Shown: positions 34,649 to 43,783 of the stretch, piece after piece | Layout: each line of letters starts with the position of its first letter | Numbering within the stretch: position 1 is the first letter of the stretch | Origin: Lachnospiraceae bacterium | GTDB lineage: Bacteria > Bacillota > Clostridia > Lachnospirales > Lachnospiraceae | Direction of reading: 5' to 3' | Assembly (NCBI GenBank): GCA_009911035.1 | Contig: QXWO01000004.1 | Location: forward strand, 1-64,000 | DNA: 64,000 bases | Made by a program: the position numbers and the translations under genes | The notes under the pieces: generated by a model | Database searches by the model: none | Told to the model about the DNA's origin: nothing | What the model saw: only the letters and a program-made list of their open reading frames with translations

Positions 34649-35143
34649 TTACATCCCCGACATATATAGTCCCCGTGCAAAGTAAAGCAGGCTGCCTGTG
34701 ACTTTCCCAAGGGCCGCCGCTGCAATCGCCACCCCCAGTCCATGCCGGAATCCAATTCTCCTTGAAAAAATCGGGATAGAATTAAGCATCTCCGCAATGG
34801 CAAGGGCAAGACAGCCTACAAACATCCCGGCAAAAAATCCGCCGCCGCATAAAAAGATATTGCCAATCACTTTCCATACGCTGACAGTTCCCGGCCCAAA
34901 TATCTGCCTTGACAAAACAAAACTTCCAACTTCCCCGTACCTGCCGAAAACACTGCAAAACCCTCCGGTAAGCGTGCCAAATACCACCGCTTCTTCCAGT
35001 GCAAATACCTTTTTTGCCACATGCATCTTCCCTGCAAATCTGGGGATCAGCCCCACAGAAACCAGCACGGTAAAGACGCCCGCCGAGGCCAGCAGCCCGA
35101 AACTTAAACCGCAGACGCCCAAAAAGAGCTGTTTAAGAAACAT
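34649..35143 (-). CDS. spoVAB: Stage V sporulation protein AB
   Basis: 164 residues from the ATG at 35141-35143, overlapping spoVAA by 11 bases (GGAGGG upstream in the spoVAA end). Four hydrophobic segments (~5-30, ~50-65, ~75-110, ~130-150) with the SpoVAB start FLKQLFLGVCGLSFGLLASAG. It is part of the SpoVA dipicolinate channel at the forespore inner membrane. SpoVAB follows SpoVAA in one unit, as in Bacillus, but spoVAC and the rest are not next to it here. Confidence 0.88.
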   Translation of the reverse strand: MFLKQLFLGVCGLSFGLLASAGVFTVLVSVGLIPRFAGKMHVAKKVFALEEAVVFGTLTGGFCSVFGRYGEVGSFVLSRQIFGPGTVSVWKVIGNIFLCGGGFFAGMFVGCLALAIAEMLNSIPIFSRRIGFRHGLGVAIAAAALGKVTGSLLYFARGLYMSGM

Positions 35144-35768
35144 CAATTGTCTTTCCCTCCCTGTCTGCCGTCTCAATAAGGGCTTTGTTTACATCCGCCT
35201 CGTATACACGCATCTCCACTTCAATGGGAGTGGGGTCTTTTGTAATGCGCCTGCCGCCGATATGGTTAAAAAACAAAATAATGCCCACTGCCAGCCCTAT
35301 GGAATAGGAAAACTCCAGTATGCTGTAGCCGTCAGCCGGATACCCCATAACCTGCTCGTACACCTGGGAAAAAATTTTGTTGATGCTGATATCATTGTGA
35401 AAAGCCATGATCGTGAATGCAGTCCCGAAAAAGCTGATTGCCGCCACAAAAACAAGCTTTATCCACTGCCCCAAGCCTTTATGCCTGTTAACGTCAATAT
35501 GCTCAATCAGCATATCTGCTTCGCCCAGATTTTCTACCGTTATATTGGGGTAGATCCTGTTGATTTCTTCAATTACTTTTAAAATACTGATGACCTGCCT
35601 TTGGGGCTCTCCCTCCTTAAAATGGTGCAGTTTGATAGTTTTCACCTTTGCCATTATGTTTTCGTCAGTGCACGTTATTTTTCCAATGTCTTTGATATAA
35701 ACATCCTCTGATTGCAATTCTATGTTCTGCTCTGCTTTTAAATAGAGGGTTACATTATTTGCGGACAT
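35133..35768 (-). CDS. spoVAA: Stage V sporulation protein AA
   Basis: 211 residues. A soluble N-terminal part (~1-105; SpoVAA domain, VTLYLKAEQNIEL...VYIKDIGKI) precedes two hydrophobic segments (~115-135 and ~155-175). SpoVAA works with the SpoVA channel for Ca-dipicolinate; it is sometimes missing in Clostridia, so its presence is informative. It overlaps spoVAB by 11 bases. A near-perfect sigma-G promoter starts 32 bases upstream of its ATG. Confidence 0.88.
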   Translation of the reverse strand: MSANNVTLYLKAEQNIELQSEDVYIKDIGKITCTDENIMAKVKTIKLHHFKEGEPQRQVISILKVIEEINRIYPNITVENLGEADMLIEHIDVNRHKGLGQWIKLVFVAAISFFGTAFTIMAFHNDISINKIFSQVYEQVMGYPADGYSILEFSYSIGLAVGIILFFNHIGGRRITKDPTPIEVEMRVYEADVNKALIETADREGKTIDVS

Positions 35769-35799
35769 GATTATTCTGCCTCTCTCTTTTTTATTGACT

Positions 35800-35829
35800 T
35801 ATTATGGATTTATTGAGAGGATTTTATTC
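35800..35829 (-). promoter_or_regulatory. Sigma-G promoter of spoVAA-spoVAB
   Basis: Minus strand GAATA (35825-35829), an 18-base spacer and CATAATA (35800-35806). Both elements match the sigma-G consensus (gHATR-N18-CATWHTA) at every position. It lies between the endonuclease-fold gene stop and the spoVAA ATG. Confidence 0.8.
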
Positions 35830-35842
35830 ATTGGGCTGCGCT

Positions 35843-36922
35843 CTAATCCAGTATAAACTGCATAAGGACCGGATCATGGTCTGAAAATTCATATCCCCAG
35901 TCCATGTTCTGGTAAAAATTCACGATCACATTGTCTGAAACGATAAATCCGTCCAGGGTTACAGTGTAAGTCGTTTCCTCGTCATAGGGCGTTTTGGCAC
36001 TGCGGCAGGTATTATGCGCCACGTCTTCCGCATCCCTTACCCTGTCGATGGCCATCTGGAACCCTTCCGGGAGAGTTTCCTTCGGAAAAGGGTAGGCCCA
36101 CTCAGGTGCATTTTCCTGATCCCCCACTTTCAGATTATGGTTAAAGTCACCGCCGCAGATGACATAATTGCCTTTTTTGTAGTCCGCTGTCATATCCTCA
36201 TAGAGCATGGACAACTGGGCCTGCCTGATTTCATCACTGCCGCCATAAGCAGATGTATGGACATTGTAGATACACAGTTCCTTTTTATTTTCTGTAGGGA
36301 TACGGGATATGGAATAGCACCTGTCCAGATCCACAAACTTGCTGAAAGATTCCGAAATCGGAAGGCTCCGGCGCATGGCCTGCCTGATTTCCGCTCTGGA
36401 ATAGGTGGCAAGCCCGGCTTTATTTGCGCCGTGGGGCTCCCATGGAGGGAAAAACAAGAACGGAGAATCATAGTTCTGGGCAAAATCATAATAGTAACCC
36501 TTGATAAACTGGTTCAGCAGCTCAAGTTCGTCAACATGATAAGAGCGAGTGCCGTCAATGTCTATCTCCTGCAAAAGCACAAAATCCGGGCTGACCGTAT
36601 CTACGATCTCTCCCATGGCGCTGACCGACGCCATCACACTTTCCTCATCTTTCGCCCAGGAGGACTTTCCTCCATCCATGAAAAAGCTGTAATCCCTCCT
36701 GTAAGCGCCAAACCCGATATTATAGGTCATAATAAAATATGCCCCCTTAGATTTGAGGGTAAAGTCCTCGTCAAAATAAGAATTCTCGCCATTCCTTTTG
36801 ACTTCAAGAGTCAAATTGTCCGGCAGACGGTAATATGCCTTAAAAACATAGATCACATATGCTCCTAAGAACGCCGCCAGCACCAGCACTATTATAAAAA
36901 TCCACTTTACTGCCTTTTTCAC
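35843..36922 (-). CDS. Membrane-anchored endonuclease/exonuclease/phosphatase-fold protein
   Basis: 359 residues from a GTG at 36920-36922 with AGAGGAG 8 bases upstream (a longer frame to 36976 lacks a site). One N-terminal hydrophobic segment (~7-28) anchors it with the catalytic domain outside. The domain shows MTYNIGFG, LQEIDIDG (catalytic Glu), GGDFNH (Asp/Asn) and SDHDPVL at the end, all standard for the metal-dependent EEP fold. Substrates of secreted members include nucleic acids, lipids and phospho-sugars; not identifiable here. It lies between the response regulator (109 bases upstream) and the spoVAA promoter. Confidence 0.88.
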   Translation of the reverse strand: MKKAVKWIFIIVLVLAAFLGAYVIYVFKAYYRLPDNLTLEVKRNGENSYFDEDFTLKSKGAYFIMTYNIGFGAYRRDYSFFMDGGKSSWAKDEESVMASVSAMGEIVDTVSPDFVLLQEIDIDGTRSYHVDELELLNQFIKGYYYDFAQNYDSPFLFFPPWEPHGANKAGLATYSRAEIRQAMRRSLPISESFSKFVDLDRCYSISRIPTENKKELCIYNVHTSAYGGSDEIRQAQLSMLYEDMTADYKKGNYVICGGDFNHNLKVGDQENAPEWAYPFPKETLPEGFQMAIDRVRDAEDVAHNTCRSAKTPYDEETTYTVTLDGFIVSDNVIVNFYQNMDWGYEFSDHDPVLMQFILD

Positions 36923-37031
36923 TACGCCATCTCCTCTGCCTGAAAATATATCTGCATCATTCCCGGCTGCTGTCAACTATTTACAAACACTCTCTGCAAA
37001 AGGCTGCACACCGCTGTCCCTTTCATGCCGC

Positions 37032-37826
37032 TTATTCTTCCTGCCCTGCGCCGGATGCCGGGTTCAGTATCTTCTCAATCTCCGCAATAAGCTTATCTTT
37101 CACAGCAGGCTTTAGGAAATACCCTGCCGGATTGAGCTTCAGTACCGCCTCAATATTGGCCCGGTCATTGATAGCCGTCAGGAAAATAACCGGAATGCTC
37201 CTCATATCCTCATCCGCACGTATCATTTCCAGCGTCATCTTCCCGTCACAGACAGGCATTTCATAGTCCAGCAGAATCAAATCCGGCCTTTTTTTGCCGA
37301 TAGAGGTCATTGCCTGCGCCCCGGAAATGGCGACGGCAACATCATAATATGCTTCCAGCATGGCTTTCATGGTCCGAAGGGCCGTGCCATTGTCATCCAC
37401 CACTAAGATCCGCTTTTTGCCGGTATTTTCTTTTCTTTCCTCTGCTTCCTTTTTTACTGCTTCCACATCCAGCCCAAGCTTTCTGCACACAGCCTCCATA
37501 ATTGCCGTGTTTTCCACCGGACGGATCAAATTCTCAAACTGGCTGCTTTCATAGTACTTAAAAAATTCCCTGCTTTCTTCCTTTGTTCCAATCGTAAGCA
37601 CAGGCGTGTCTGCATACTGGTCGCTTAACATAAAAAACATGGACTTGTCGATATCATAGGCGCCAACCAGACTAATAAAAACCAGATCCGGATTTACGAT
37701 TTTCAGCATTCCTTCCAGCACGCCGGCATTTTCCGTACATATCTGCACATGAAAAAACTGCGACAGGAATTTATTCGTTTCCTTCACTATCGTATTGAGT
37801 TTTCCTATCAATAATATTTTCTTCAT
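37032..37826 (-). CDS. Double-receiver response regulator without output domain
   Basis: 264 residues. The first half (~1-120) has the receiver fold but the phospho-acceptor position in DLVFISLVGA is Ser, so it is a pseudo-receiver. The second half (~140-257) is canonical, with Asp187 in DLILLDYEMPVCDG and the Lys in FLKPAV. No DNA-binding, enzymatic or effector domain follows. It is 50 bases downstream of the hybrid kinase and is probably its phosphate partner or sink. Confidence 0.9.
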   Translation of the reverse strand: MKKILLIGKLNTIVKETNKFLSQFFHVQICTENAGVLEGMLKIVNPDLVFISLVGAYDIDKSMFFMLSDQYADTPVLTIGTKEESREFFKYYESSQFENLIRPVENTAIMEAVCRKLGLDVEAVKKEAEERKENTGKKRILVVDDNGTALRTMKAMLEAYYDVAVAISGAQAMTSIGKKRPDLILLDYEMPVCDGKMTLEMIRADEDMRSIPVIFLTAINDRANIEAVLKLNPAGYFLKPAVKDKLIAEIEKILNPASGAGQEE

Positions 37827-37876
37827 TCCCTACCCCTCCATTTATCCTGTCGGTCATTTCTGCCGGCGTTTTCCTT

Positions 37877-40800
37877 TTACATTTTTGCAGATACCAGTAA
37901 ATCCGCAAGACGGTCCGTTTCCTCTATGTCCAGATTTGTCACTGCCTCCGCAAGCTTTCTGATATTTTGTCCTGTTTCACCGGAATATTCATAGGCCTGC
38001 AGTTGTCCCATCAGTTGGTCCGCCTGGTCAATATCCATTTCCTGCACACTTATCCGCACCATTTCCACAAGAGCCTGTATGACAGAATAGTCTGTCACTT
38101 CTTTTCTTTCTCCGCTTCCTATACCGAATACCCCCTGCAGTTTCTCCCGGTAACTTCGCCACTCCTCCAAAAAAGGCATTGTCACAGACATCACTGTTTC
38201 TATTTTACCATCTCTTGCCGCATATTCCAATATCTTTGCAAGACCTGACAGGGGCATAATTCCAACAGTGGCCGCAAGGCTTTTCATGGCGTGGACCTGA
38301 ATCCGGTACTGATCCAACTCCCCTTCTTCCCCAATATGCAGATACGACTGCTCCAGCTTATCCGCAGCAGAATCGATTTGGGCATAAAACTCTTTTACCG
38401 TATAGGCAAGCAGCTCTTCATCCGGCAGGTACATCCATGCGTACTGCCAGTTAAGGCCGTCCACCTGGGGCAGTTTTTCCAGGAAATCTCCCTGTGCCTG
38501 ATGAGACGCAGACTCCCCATGTTCCCGCTCCCCGGAGCCCTGGTCTTTTGATTCCTGCCCCGGTGCCAGCGTCCCAGCCCCGCCGCTTCCTGCATCCTGG
38601 CCTGTTTTCTGCCTATGCGCATCTTCCTGCAACAGTTCCCCCGGCAGCATATCCTTTATCATATTTTCAAGCTTTTCCGGGACGATCGGCTTGGAAAGGA
38701 AATTGTCAAAGCCTTCCGCCAGATACTTTTCTTTCGCCCCGGATACTGCATTTGCCGTCAGCACAACGACCGGCGTATCCATACACGGATAATCAGAAAG
38801 TTCTTTCATGCGGTGGAGGGTTTCCACGCCGTCCATCTCCGGCATCATATGGTCAAGAAAAATCAAATCAAAATGTTCTTTCTGTACCAGTTCCAGGCAT
38901 TCCGCGCCTCCCCCGGCATCCGCCACCTGGATCTGCGTCTGCTTTAAAAGGTTCCGCAGCACTTTGCGGTTAACAGCATTATCATCAACCACCAAAATCT
39001 TTGCATCAGGTGCACAGAATTTGGTACTGTAATTATAATTTTCCGTAATCTGGTGCACCCTGGACTGAAAATCTCCAATTGGTGTACTGTCAATAATCTC
39101 CTGTTCCAGTTCAAAGGAAAATTTTGACCCCTTTCCATAGTTGCTTTCCACCTGAAGCCTGCTGCCCAGCAGCTTCAAAAGCTGGATCGTAATGTTCATG
39201 CCAAGTCCGCTGCCTTCAATATTGCGGTTCCGCTCCTCCTCTATCCGTTCAAATTCCGCAGAGAGCTTGGGTATATCCTCCTCTTTAATTCCTATGCCCG
39301 TGTCCTCCACTTCAAACCTAAGCGCCACCCTGTCGTTTACCCTGCGGCTTTGAATCCGCAGCCATACCCTTCCTTCATGGGTGTATTTGACTGCGTTGGT
39401 CAAAATATTCATCAAAACCTGCCGGATACGCACATCATCCCCATACAGCCGGGCAGGAATTTCACTGTCAGCCTCCACCTCGAAACTGATATTTTTGTCC
39501 TTTGCCCGCTGGGAAGCCATATTGGACAAATCGTAAATCAGACTGCTGGTATCATAAACCACAGGGACAATCTCCATTTTCCCGGAATCAATCTTGGAAA
39601 AGTCCAGAATATCATTGATCAGGGACAGCAGTGTCTGGCCTGCCATATAAATATCCATGGCATATTCTTTTATGTTCGGCTCCCTTGATTCCCGCAGGAT
39701 CATTTCGTCCATGCCCAGCACCGCATTGATCGGTGTGCGGATCTCATGGGACATATGGGCCAGAAACTTTCCCTTTGCCTCATTGGCAGCCTGGGCCTCA
39801 TGCCTTGCCGTATCCGCATCCTTTTTGGCCTGGGCCAGCTGCATATTCTGCTGCTGCGCCGCTCTTGCCTTTTCTTCCGCATTTGCCCGGTATTCTTTTG
39901 AGATCTGCAGAACATGCATGACCGACATCATAATACCAAATATCGTCATACTGTACTGCCCGGCAGCATTGCCGCGTAAATCCACTAAAAAAGTATTTAT
40001 AATAAGGTTGGCAATTCCCCCTGCCAGCAGCACCAGCATGGATAAAGTTGAAAGCAGCGCCTGATAACGCCTGTTTCTGAAATCAAGCTGTATCAGACTT
40101 ACAATAGCAGTCACACAGACCACGCCAAGCACAGCAGCAGACAAAATCACCATATCTTTCAGCTCCTGTACGCCCATGATGTGCAGCGAAATCTGCACCG
40201 CCGCATGAACGATCACGCCCCAGGTCAGTGCAAAAAAACGGCGCGGATATACCGTATGAAGGTTCCGCTCAAAATATAATGCCAGAAACATGGGTATCAT
40301 CAGTACCAGATACTCCTGCATCTCATAGGCTTCCTGCACATCATAAAATATACTCAGCGTATCTGTATCAATAAAACAGTAGATCCCTGCGGCAAGCCCC
40401 GCCAATCCTAAAAACAGCTCTCCCCGGTCCGGCTGGCGTGTATACTTCCGTATCATTGCAAGCACAAACATGACAATTGACGTAATAAGGATCAGCAGAC
40501 AACAGCCAATATCCGTAATGCTGCTTCCCACCACTCCGATAACCACCATATCCCTGGTCTCAATTTGGATTCCGCCTATATATGCCGCCTTATCAGGGCC
40601 GGACGCAGACAGAATGAGCCATAACTCCCCTTCCTCTATCACATTGGGGATATCGACATAATTTTCATTACTTCCAGCCGCTGTTCCATAGGCTTCCTTC
40701 CCCGGCACAAATTTATAAATAAGCTGGCCATCCAGAATGACACGCACCTCCGCAGCCGCCGTGGCAAAGTTCATGGTCAGACCTGCATACTCCAGTGGAA

Positions 40801-41107
40801 GTGTATTTTTCAATATGAGCGTATTGGATTCTCCGCTCCTTCCCTCATAAGGCAGATACACTTCCCGTCCGTCCTCCTCCAAGGCCTCAACAGCCTGCTC
40901 CCGGAACCTGGCATACCCTTCCTTTTCCTCCAGGGAAACTGCCGGACCGTCCAGTACGGCCATGACCCAGTTCTCATCAAAGGCAAACTCAAACCCTTCC
41001 GGCAGCAGGGATACCTCGTCCCCTGCCTGATACCGGAAAAGTGCAATGACCATAAATATAAGTATAAGGGTAATCGTTATACCTGCTAATTTTCTTAAAC
41101 TCTTCAT
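37877..41107 (-). CDS. Hybrid sensor histidine kinase with receiver and HPt domains
   Basis: 1076 residues. After an N-terminal membrane segment (~8-25) comes an extracellular domain (~30-190; 7TMR-DISM-like), about six further membrane segments (~195-400), a coiled coil, HisKA with phospho-His454 (HMSHEIRTPINAVL), HATPase, a receiver with Asp752 (FLDHMMPEMDG) and a C-terminal HPt with His939 (VHAMKSLA). It has all parts of an internal phosphorelay. The linker before the HPt is rich in Gly/Gln/Ser. The downstream double-receiver gene is the likely next acceptor. The signal is unknown. Confidence 0.92.
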   Translation of the reverse strand: MKSLRKLAGITITLILIFMVIALFRYQAGDEVSLLPEGFEFAFDENWVMAVLDGPAVSLEEKEGYARFREQAVEALEEDGREVYLPYEGRSGESNTLILKNTLPLEYAGLTMNFATAAAEVRVILDGQLIYKFVPGKEAYGTAAGSNENYVDIPNVIEEGELWLILSASGPDKAAYIGGIQIETRDMVVIGVVGSSITDIGCCLLILITSIVMFVLAMIRKYTRQPDRGELFLGLAGLAAGIYCFIDTDTLSIFYDVQEAYEMQEYLVLMIPMFLALYFERNLHTVYPRRFFALTWGVIVHAAVQISLHIMGVQELKDMVILSAAVLGVVCVTAIVSLIQLDFRNRRYQALLSTLSMLVLLAGGIANLIINTFLVDLRGNAAGQYSMTIFGIMMSVMHVLQISKEYRANAEEKARAAQQQNMQLAQAKKDADTARHEAQAANEAKGKFLAHMSHEIRTPINAVLGMDEMILRESREPNIKEYAMDIYMAGQTLLSLINDILDFSKIDSGKMEIVPVVYDTSSLIYDLSNMASQRAKDKNISFEVEADSEIPARLYGDDVRIRQVLMNILTNAVKYTHEGRVWLRIQSRRVNDRVALRFEVEDTGIGIKEEDIPKLSAEFERIEEERNRNIEGSGLGMNITIQLLKLLGSRLQVESNYGKGSKFSFELEQEIIDSTPIGDFQSRVHQITENYNYSTKFCAPDAKILVVDDNAVNRKVLRNLLKQTQIQVADAGGGAECLELVQKEHFDLIFLDHMMPEMDGVETLHRMKELSDYPCMDTPVVVLTANAVSGAKEKYLAEGFDNFLSKPIVPEKLENMIKDMLPGELLQEDAHRQKTGQDAGSGGAGTLAPGQESKDQGSGEREHGESASHQAQGDFLEKLPQVDGLNWQYAWMYLPDEELLAYTVKEFYAQIDSAADKLEQSYLHIGEEGELDQYRIQVHAMKSLAATVGIMPLSGLAKILEYAARDGKIETVMSVTMPFLEEWRSYREKLQGVFGIGSGERKEVTDYSVIQALVEMVRISVQEMDIDQADQLMGQLQAYEYSGETGQNIRKLAEAVTNLDIEETDRLADLLVSAKM

Positions 41108-41143
41108 CTGTATCTTTCTCCACCTTCTTTACCGCAGCTTTAT

Positions 41144-41173
41144 TTACAAACACGCTCGAGAGCGTGTTTGTAA
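41144..41173. repeat. 30-bp palindrome, ends of the GAGCGTGTTTG repeat family
   Basis: Perfect 14-base arms (ttacaaacacgctc and its complement) around GA, upstream of the hybrid kinase. The arm equals the terminal repeat of the 160-bp element at 45941-46100, so this may be two abutting element ends. A related single arm (ttacaaacactctc) is at 36981-36994. Confidence 0.6.
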
Positions 41174-41302
41174 CATACCTCTGTCAAAAAGTAATTTTAA
41201 AACATGCTATAAACAAGCATAACAAATTTATATTTTTTTGCCAATTATTTCTTATATAATTTGTTGACTCAAATGCTGCCACACTTTTCGTGACAGCTTA
41301 TT

Positions 41303-41333
41303 AAAAAAGACTATAACCATCGCCGTTATAGTC
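41303..41333 (-). terminator. Terminator of spoVAD
   Basis: Minus strand arms GACTATAAC/GTTATAGTC with a short loop, followed by TTTTTTAA, 48 bases after the spoVAD stop. spoVAD is therefore its own transcription unit. Confidence 0.8.
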
Positions 41334-41380
41334 TCTTTAAACCAACAGGTATATTTATGCTGTTTTTGTCCTTTTGCTGC

Positions 41381-42418
41381 TTATCTGCATCCAACCAGTT
41401 CCACCCCGTGGGCTATCCCCGGTATGCTCTGCCCTTCGTTAAAACTTGTCTTGGAAAGAAGCGCCCCGGTGGGCACGAACAGCACTCTTTTCCATTTTCC
41501 TTCTTCAAGCTGCTTTAAGATATAGGCTGACAGGGTCACAGCACTGCACCCGCACCCGCTGCCGCCTGCATGGGCATCCTGGCTCTGGTCATAAATCTCC
41601 ATGCCGCAGTCCATATGCACTTTGGAGATATCCATCCCCTTTTCGCGCATCATGTCCCAGAGGGCTTTCTGCCCCACGCTCCCAAGGTCCCCGGTAATGA
41701 TCTTATCATAGTCAGAAGGTTTCCGGTCAAAATCTGCCAGATGCTGGTAAATGGTATCAGCCGCTGCTGGGGCCATACATGCGCCCATATTCATGGAATC
41801 TTTCAGGCCAAAATCCACGATTTTTCCGATGGTCAGCCCGTCAATCATCGCCCTGTCCCTATCACTCTTGATACTGCTTAAAATAAACGCGCCGCTGCCT
41901 GTTACGGTCCATGTAGCGGAAAGCGGCCTCTGATTTCCATATCCCAAAGGAAAACGAAATTCCTTTTCCGCACTGGCAAAGTGGCTGGATGTCACACAGG
42001 CGGCATATTCCGCCATCCCTCCCGCAATCATGACCGTAGCCATGGACATAGTCAGCCCGCAGGTAGAGCAGGCTCCATACATGCCCACCAGCGGAATCTG
42101 GAAAGACCCAAGTCCAAAGCTGCTTGCAATTGACTGCCCCAGCAAATCCCCTGCAAACAGGTATTTTATCTCACTATTTTTTAATCCTGATTTGCCAATG
42201 GCAAGGGAAAGCGCTTCCTTTTGCAGCGTGCTTTCCGCTTCTTCCCATGTATCACAGCCGAACTTATCATCTGTTCCAACCATGTCAAAGCAGTCCCCAA
42301 AAGGCCCTTCCCCTTCCTTGGTTCCCACTACCGATGCGCTTGCTCTTATATAAACGGGAACCGGCACCTTGATGCTGCGCTGTCCCTGCTCAAAAATTGC
42401 TCCAACCGTTGTTTCCAT
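41381..42418 (-). CDS. spoVAD: Stage V sporulation protein AD
   Basis: 345 residues, the normal SpoVAD length. It has the thiolase-like fold of the family (GDLLGQSIASSFGLG, YGACSTCGLTM, GAFILSSI, GDLGSVGQ, GGSGCGCSAVTLSAY). It binds dipicolinate and is thought to sit at the cytoplasmic face of the SpoVA channel. The family start is MET/I..IF; the ATG here has GGAGG 7 bases upstream. spoVAC and spoVAE, its usual neighbours, are 3 kb and 16 kb away, and this gene has its own terminator and a candidate sigma-G promoter. Confidence 0.93.
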   Translation of the reverse strand: METTVGAIFEQGQRSIKVPVPVYIRASASVVGTKEGEGPFGDCFDMVGTDDKFGCDTWEEAESTLQKEALSLAIGKSGLKNSEIKYLFAGDLLGQSIASSFGLGSFQIPLVGMYGACSTCGLTMSMATVMIAGGMAEYAACVTSSHFASAEKEFRFPLGYGNQRPLSATWTVTGSGAFILSSIKSDRDRAMIDGLTIGKIVDFGLKDSMNMGACMAPAAADTIYQHLADFDRKPSDYDKIITGDLGSVGQKALWDMMREKGMDISKVHMDCGMEIYDQSQDAHAGGSGCGCSAVTLSAYILKQLEEGKWKRVLFVPTGALLSKTSFNEGQSIPGIAHGVELVGCR

Positions 42419-42447
42419 AAAAAACCTCCAGATGATTTACTTTCCAT

Positions 42448-42476
42448 TAGTTTTACTCATCTGAAGATTTTTATGC
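42448..42476 (-). promoter_or_regulatory. Candidate sigma-G/sigma-F promoter of spoVAD
   Basis: Minus strand GCATA (42472-42476), a 17-base spacer and AAAACTA (42448-42454). The -35 is a full match and the -10 matches 5 of 7. It is 30 bases upstream of the spoVAD ATG and just after the SGNH gene stop. Confidence 0.35.
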
Positions 42477-42488
42477 GTTTTAGCCAGA

Positions 42489-43700
42489 TCATTCCTTATC
42501 CCTTACCCCATGTTCCATTAAAAACTCCTTCCACAATTCATTATACATCCCTAAGAGATGTATCTTGTCATGGGTATACTCTGCATTCAGGTTCCCTTCT
42601 TCATCGCACACAGCCTCATTCACATCAATATAAAAAATATTCCTATTGTCTGCCAGTGTTGCTATAGCGTTATTCCTCGCATTAATATTATTATTATTAA
42701 AAATAGCGTCCGAACTGCTTTTCTCCCCGGAGACCCGCATCACTGCCTGCACGAAAATCTTTGCGTCCGGCTCCAGCTCCCGGAGTTTATCCACTACCTC
42801 CGTATAAGCCTCCATATAGTCTTCCGTAGTCCCCCTGCCCAGCTCATTGATGCCAACCATCAGATAAATCTTTCCATAATCCTTGTTTTTTAATGCATCC
42901 TCAATGGTTCCCTTTCCTCCAAAGTCCTCTTCCATCACCTTATGAATGGTAAGGGAGGTTTCACAGTAAAAGTCCCCATGGTCTGACAGATCCGTGTAAT
43001 CCCTAAGTCCCACCGTGCGGGAGTCTCCAATAAACAGCGCATCATCAAAATAGCTTTCATCCACCTTAGCAAACTTATAGGCCGATGCACGCACCACACC
43101 TGCATCGCCGTAAATGTCTGCCGATATATGATTGATATATTCATCATAAGTGCTTTCCCGCAATGGGTCCAGTCTTTCTAAAGGGGGTTCAATGCTTTCT
43201 GCTTCCGCACTTTCAGAGGGATCTTCCCATGCATCTGTCTGTGGATCTGCCAAAGGAGCCGAAGGCACCTGGGCACCAATTTCCGCTGTGCTTTCCTTCT
43301 CTCCCTGCCCGGCAGTTCCGTTACCCTTCTGCCCGTTATCTTCTGCCAAAACGCCTCCCTGCTCATTCTCCGGGGCAGTATTTCCTTCCCCGCCGTTTAA
43401 AGCTTCATCCCTGCTCTGGGTAAGGTCTGCGTCCCCGCCTGCCGCCCCATCCATAGCGGTCCCGCTGTTCTCCTGTCCGTCTTTTACAGCCATCACCTGC
43501 CTGCTCTCCCCGTCCAGGATCTGCCAGGGGTAAATGTCATCGTTCACCGCCCGGAACATCAGCGCCAGAACGGGCGTAGTCACCGGGTCATACTCCTGCC
43601 CGGCGTATATATTGCTTTTTCCCACTATTCCAATCAAAGTAAAAATAAGTCCTGTGCCCATCAATACGACAAAGAGCGGGCACTTCTTTATGTGTTCCAT
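42489..43700 (-). CDS. Membrane-anchored SGNH/GDSL hydrolase (acetyltransferase partner)
   Basis: 403 residues from the ATG at 43698-43700 (GGGGG 7 bases upstream; a longer frame is rejected). One N-terminal hydrophobic segment (~8-26), then a long acidic Gly/Glu/Asp-rich linker (~70-170), then an SGNH domain with FIGDSRTVG (nucleophile Ser) and the C-terminal dyad in THDKIHL. It follows the MBOAT gene by 83 bases. Such pairs (AlgI/AlgJ-, PatA/PatB-like) move acetyl groups across the membrane and onto extracellular glycans. The target polymer is not known. Confidence 0.82.
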   Translation of the reverse strand: MEHIKKCPLFVVLMGTGLIFTLIGIVGKSNIYAGQEYDPVTTPVLALMFRAVNDDIYPWQILDGESRQVMAVKDGQENSGTAMDGAAGGDADLTQSRDEALNGGEGNTAPENEQGGVLAEDNGQKGNGTAGQGEKESTAEIGAQVPSAPLADPQTDAWEDPSESAEAESIEPPLERLDPLRESTYDEYINHISADIYGDAGVVRASAYKFAKVDESYFDDALFIGDSRTVGLRDYTDLSDHGDFYCETSLTIHKVMEEDFGGKGTIEDALKNKDYGKIYLMVGINELGRGTTEDYMEAYTEVVDKLRELEPDAKIFVQAVMRVSGEKSSSDAIFNNNNINARNNAIATLADNRNIFYIDVNEAVCDEEGNLNAEYTHDKIHLLGMYNELWKEFLMEHGVRDKE

Positions 43701-43783
43701 TCTTATACCCCCGCATACCGCAGGCTTTTCCTGCAATACTGCACCAATAGAGCGTTTGGAAGTTTTCCCAAATTGCTGCCTAT

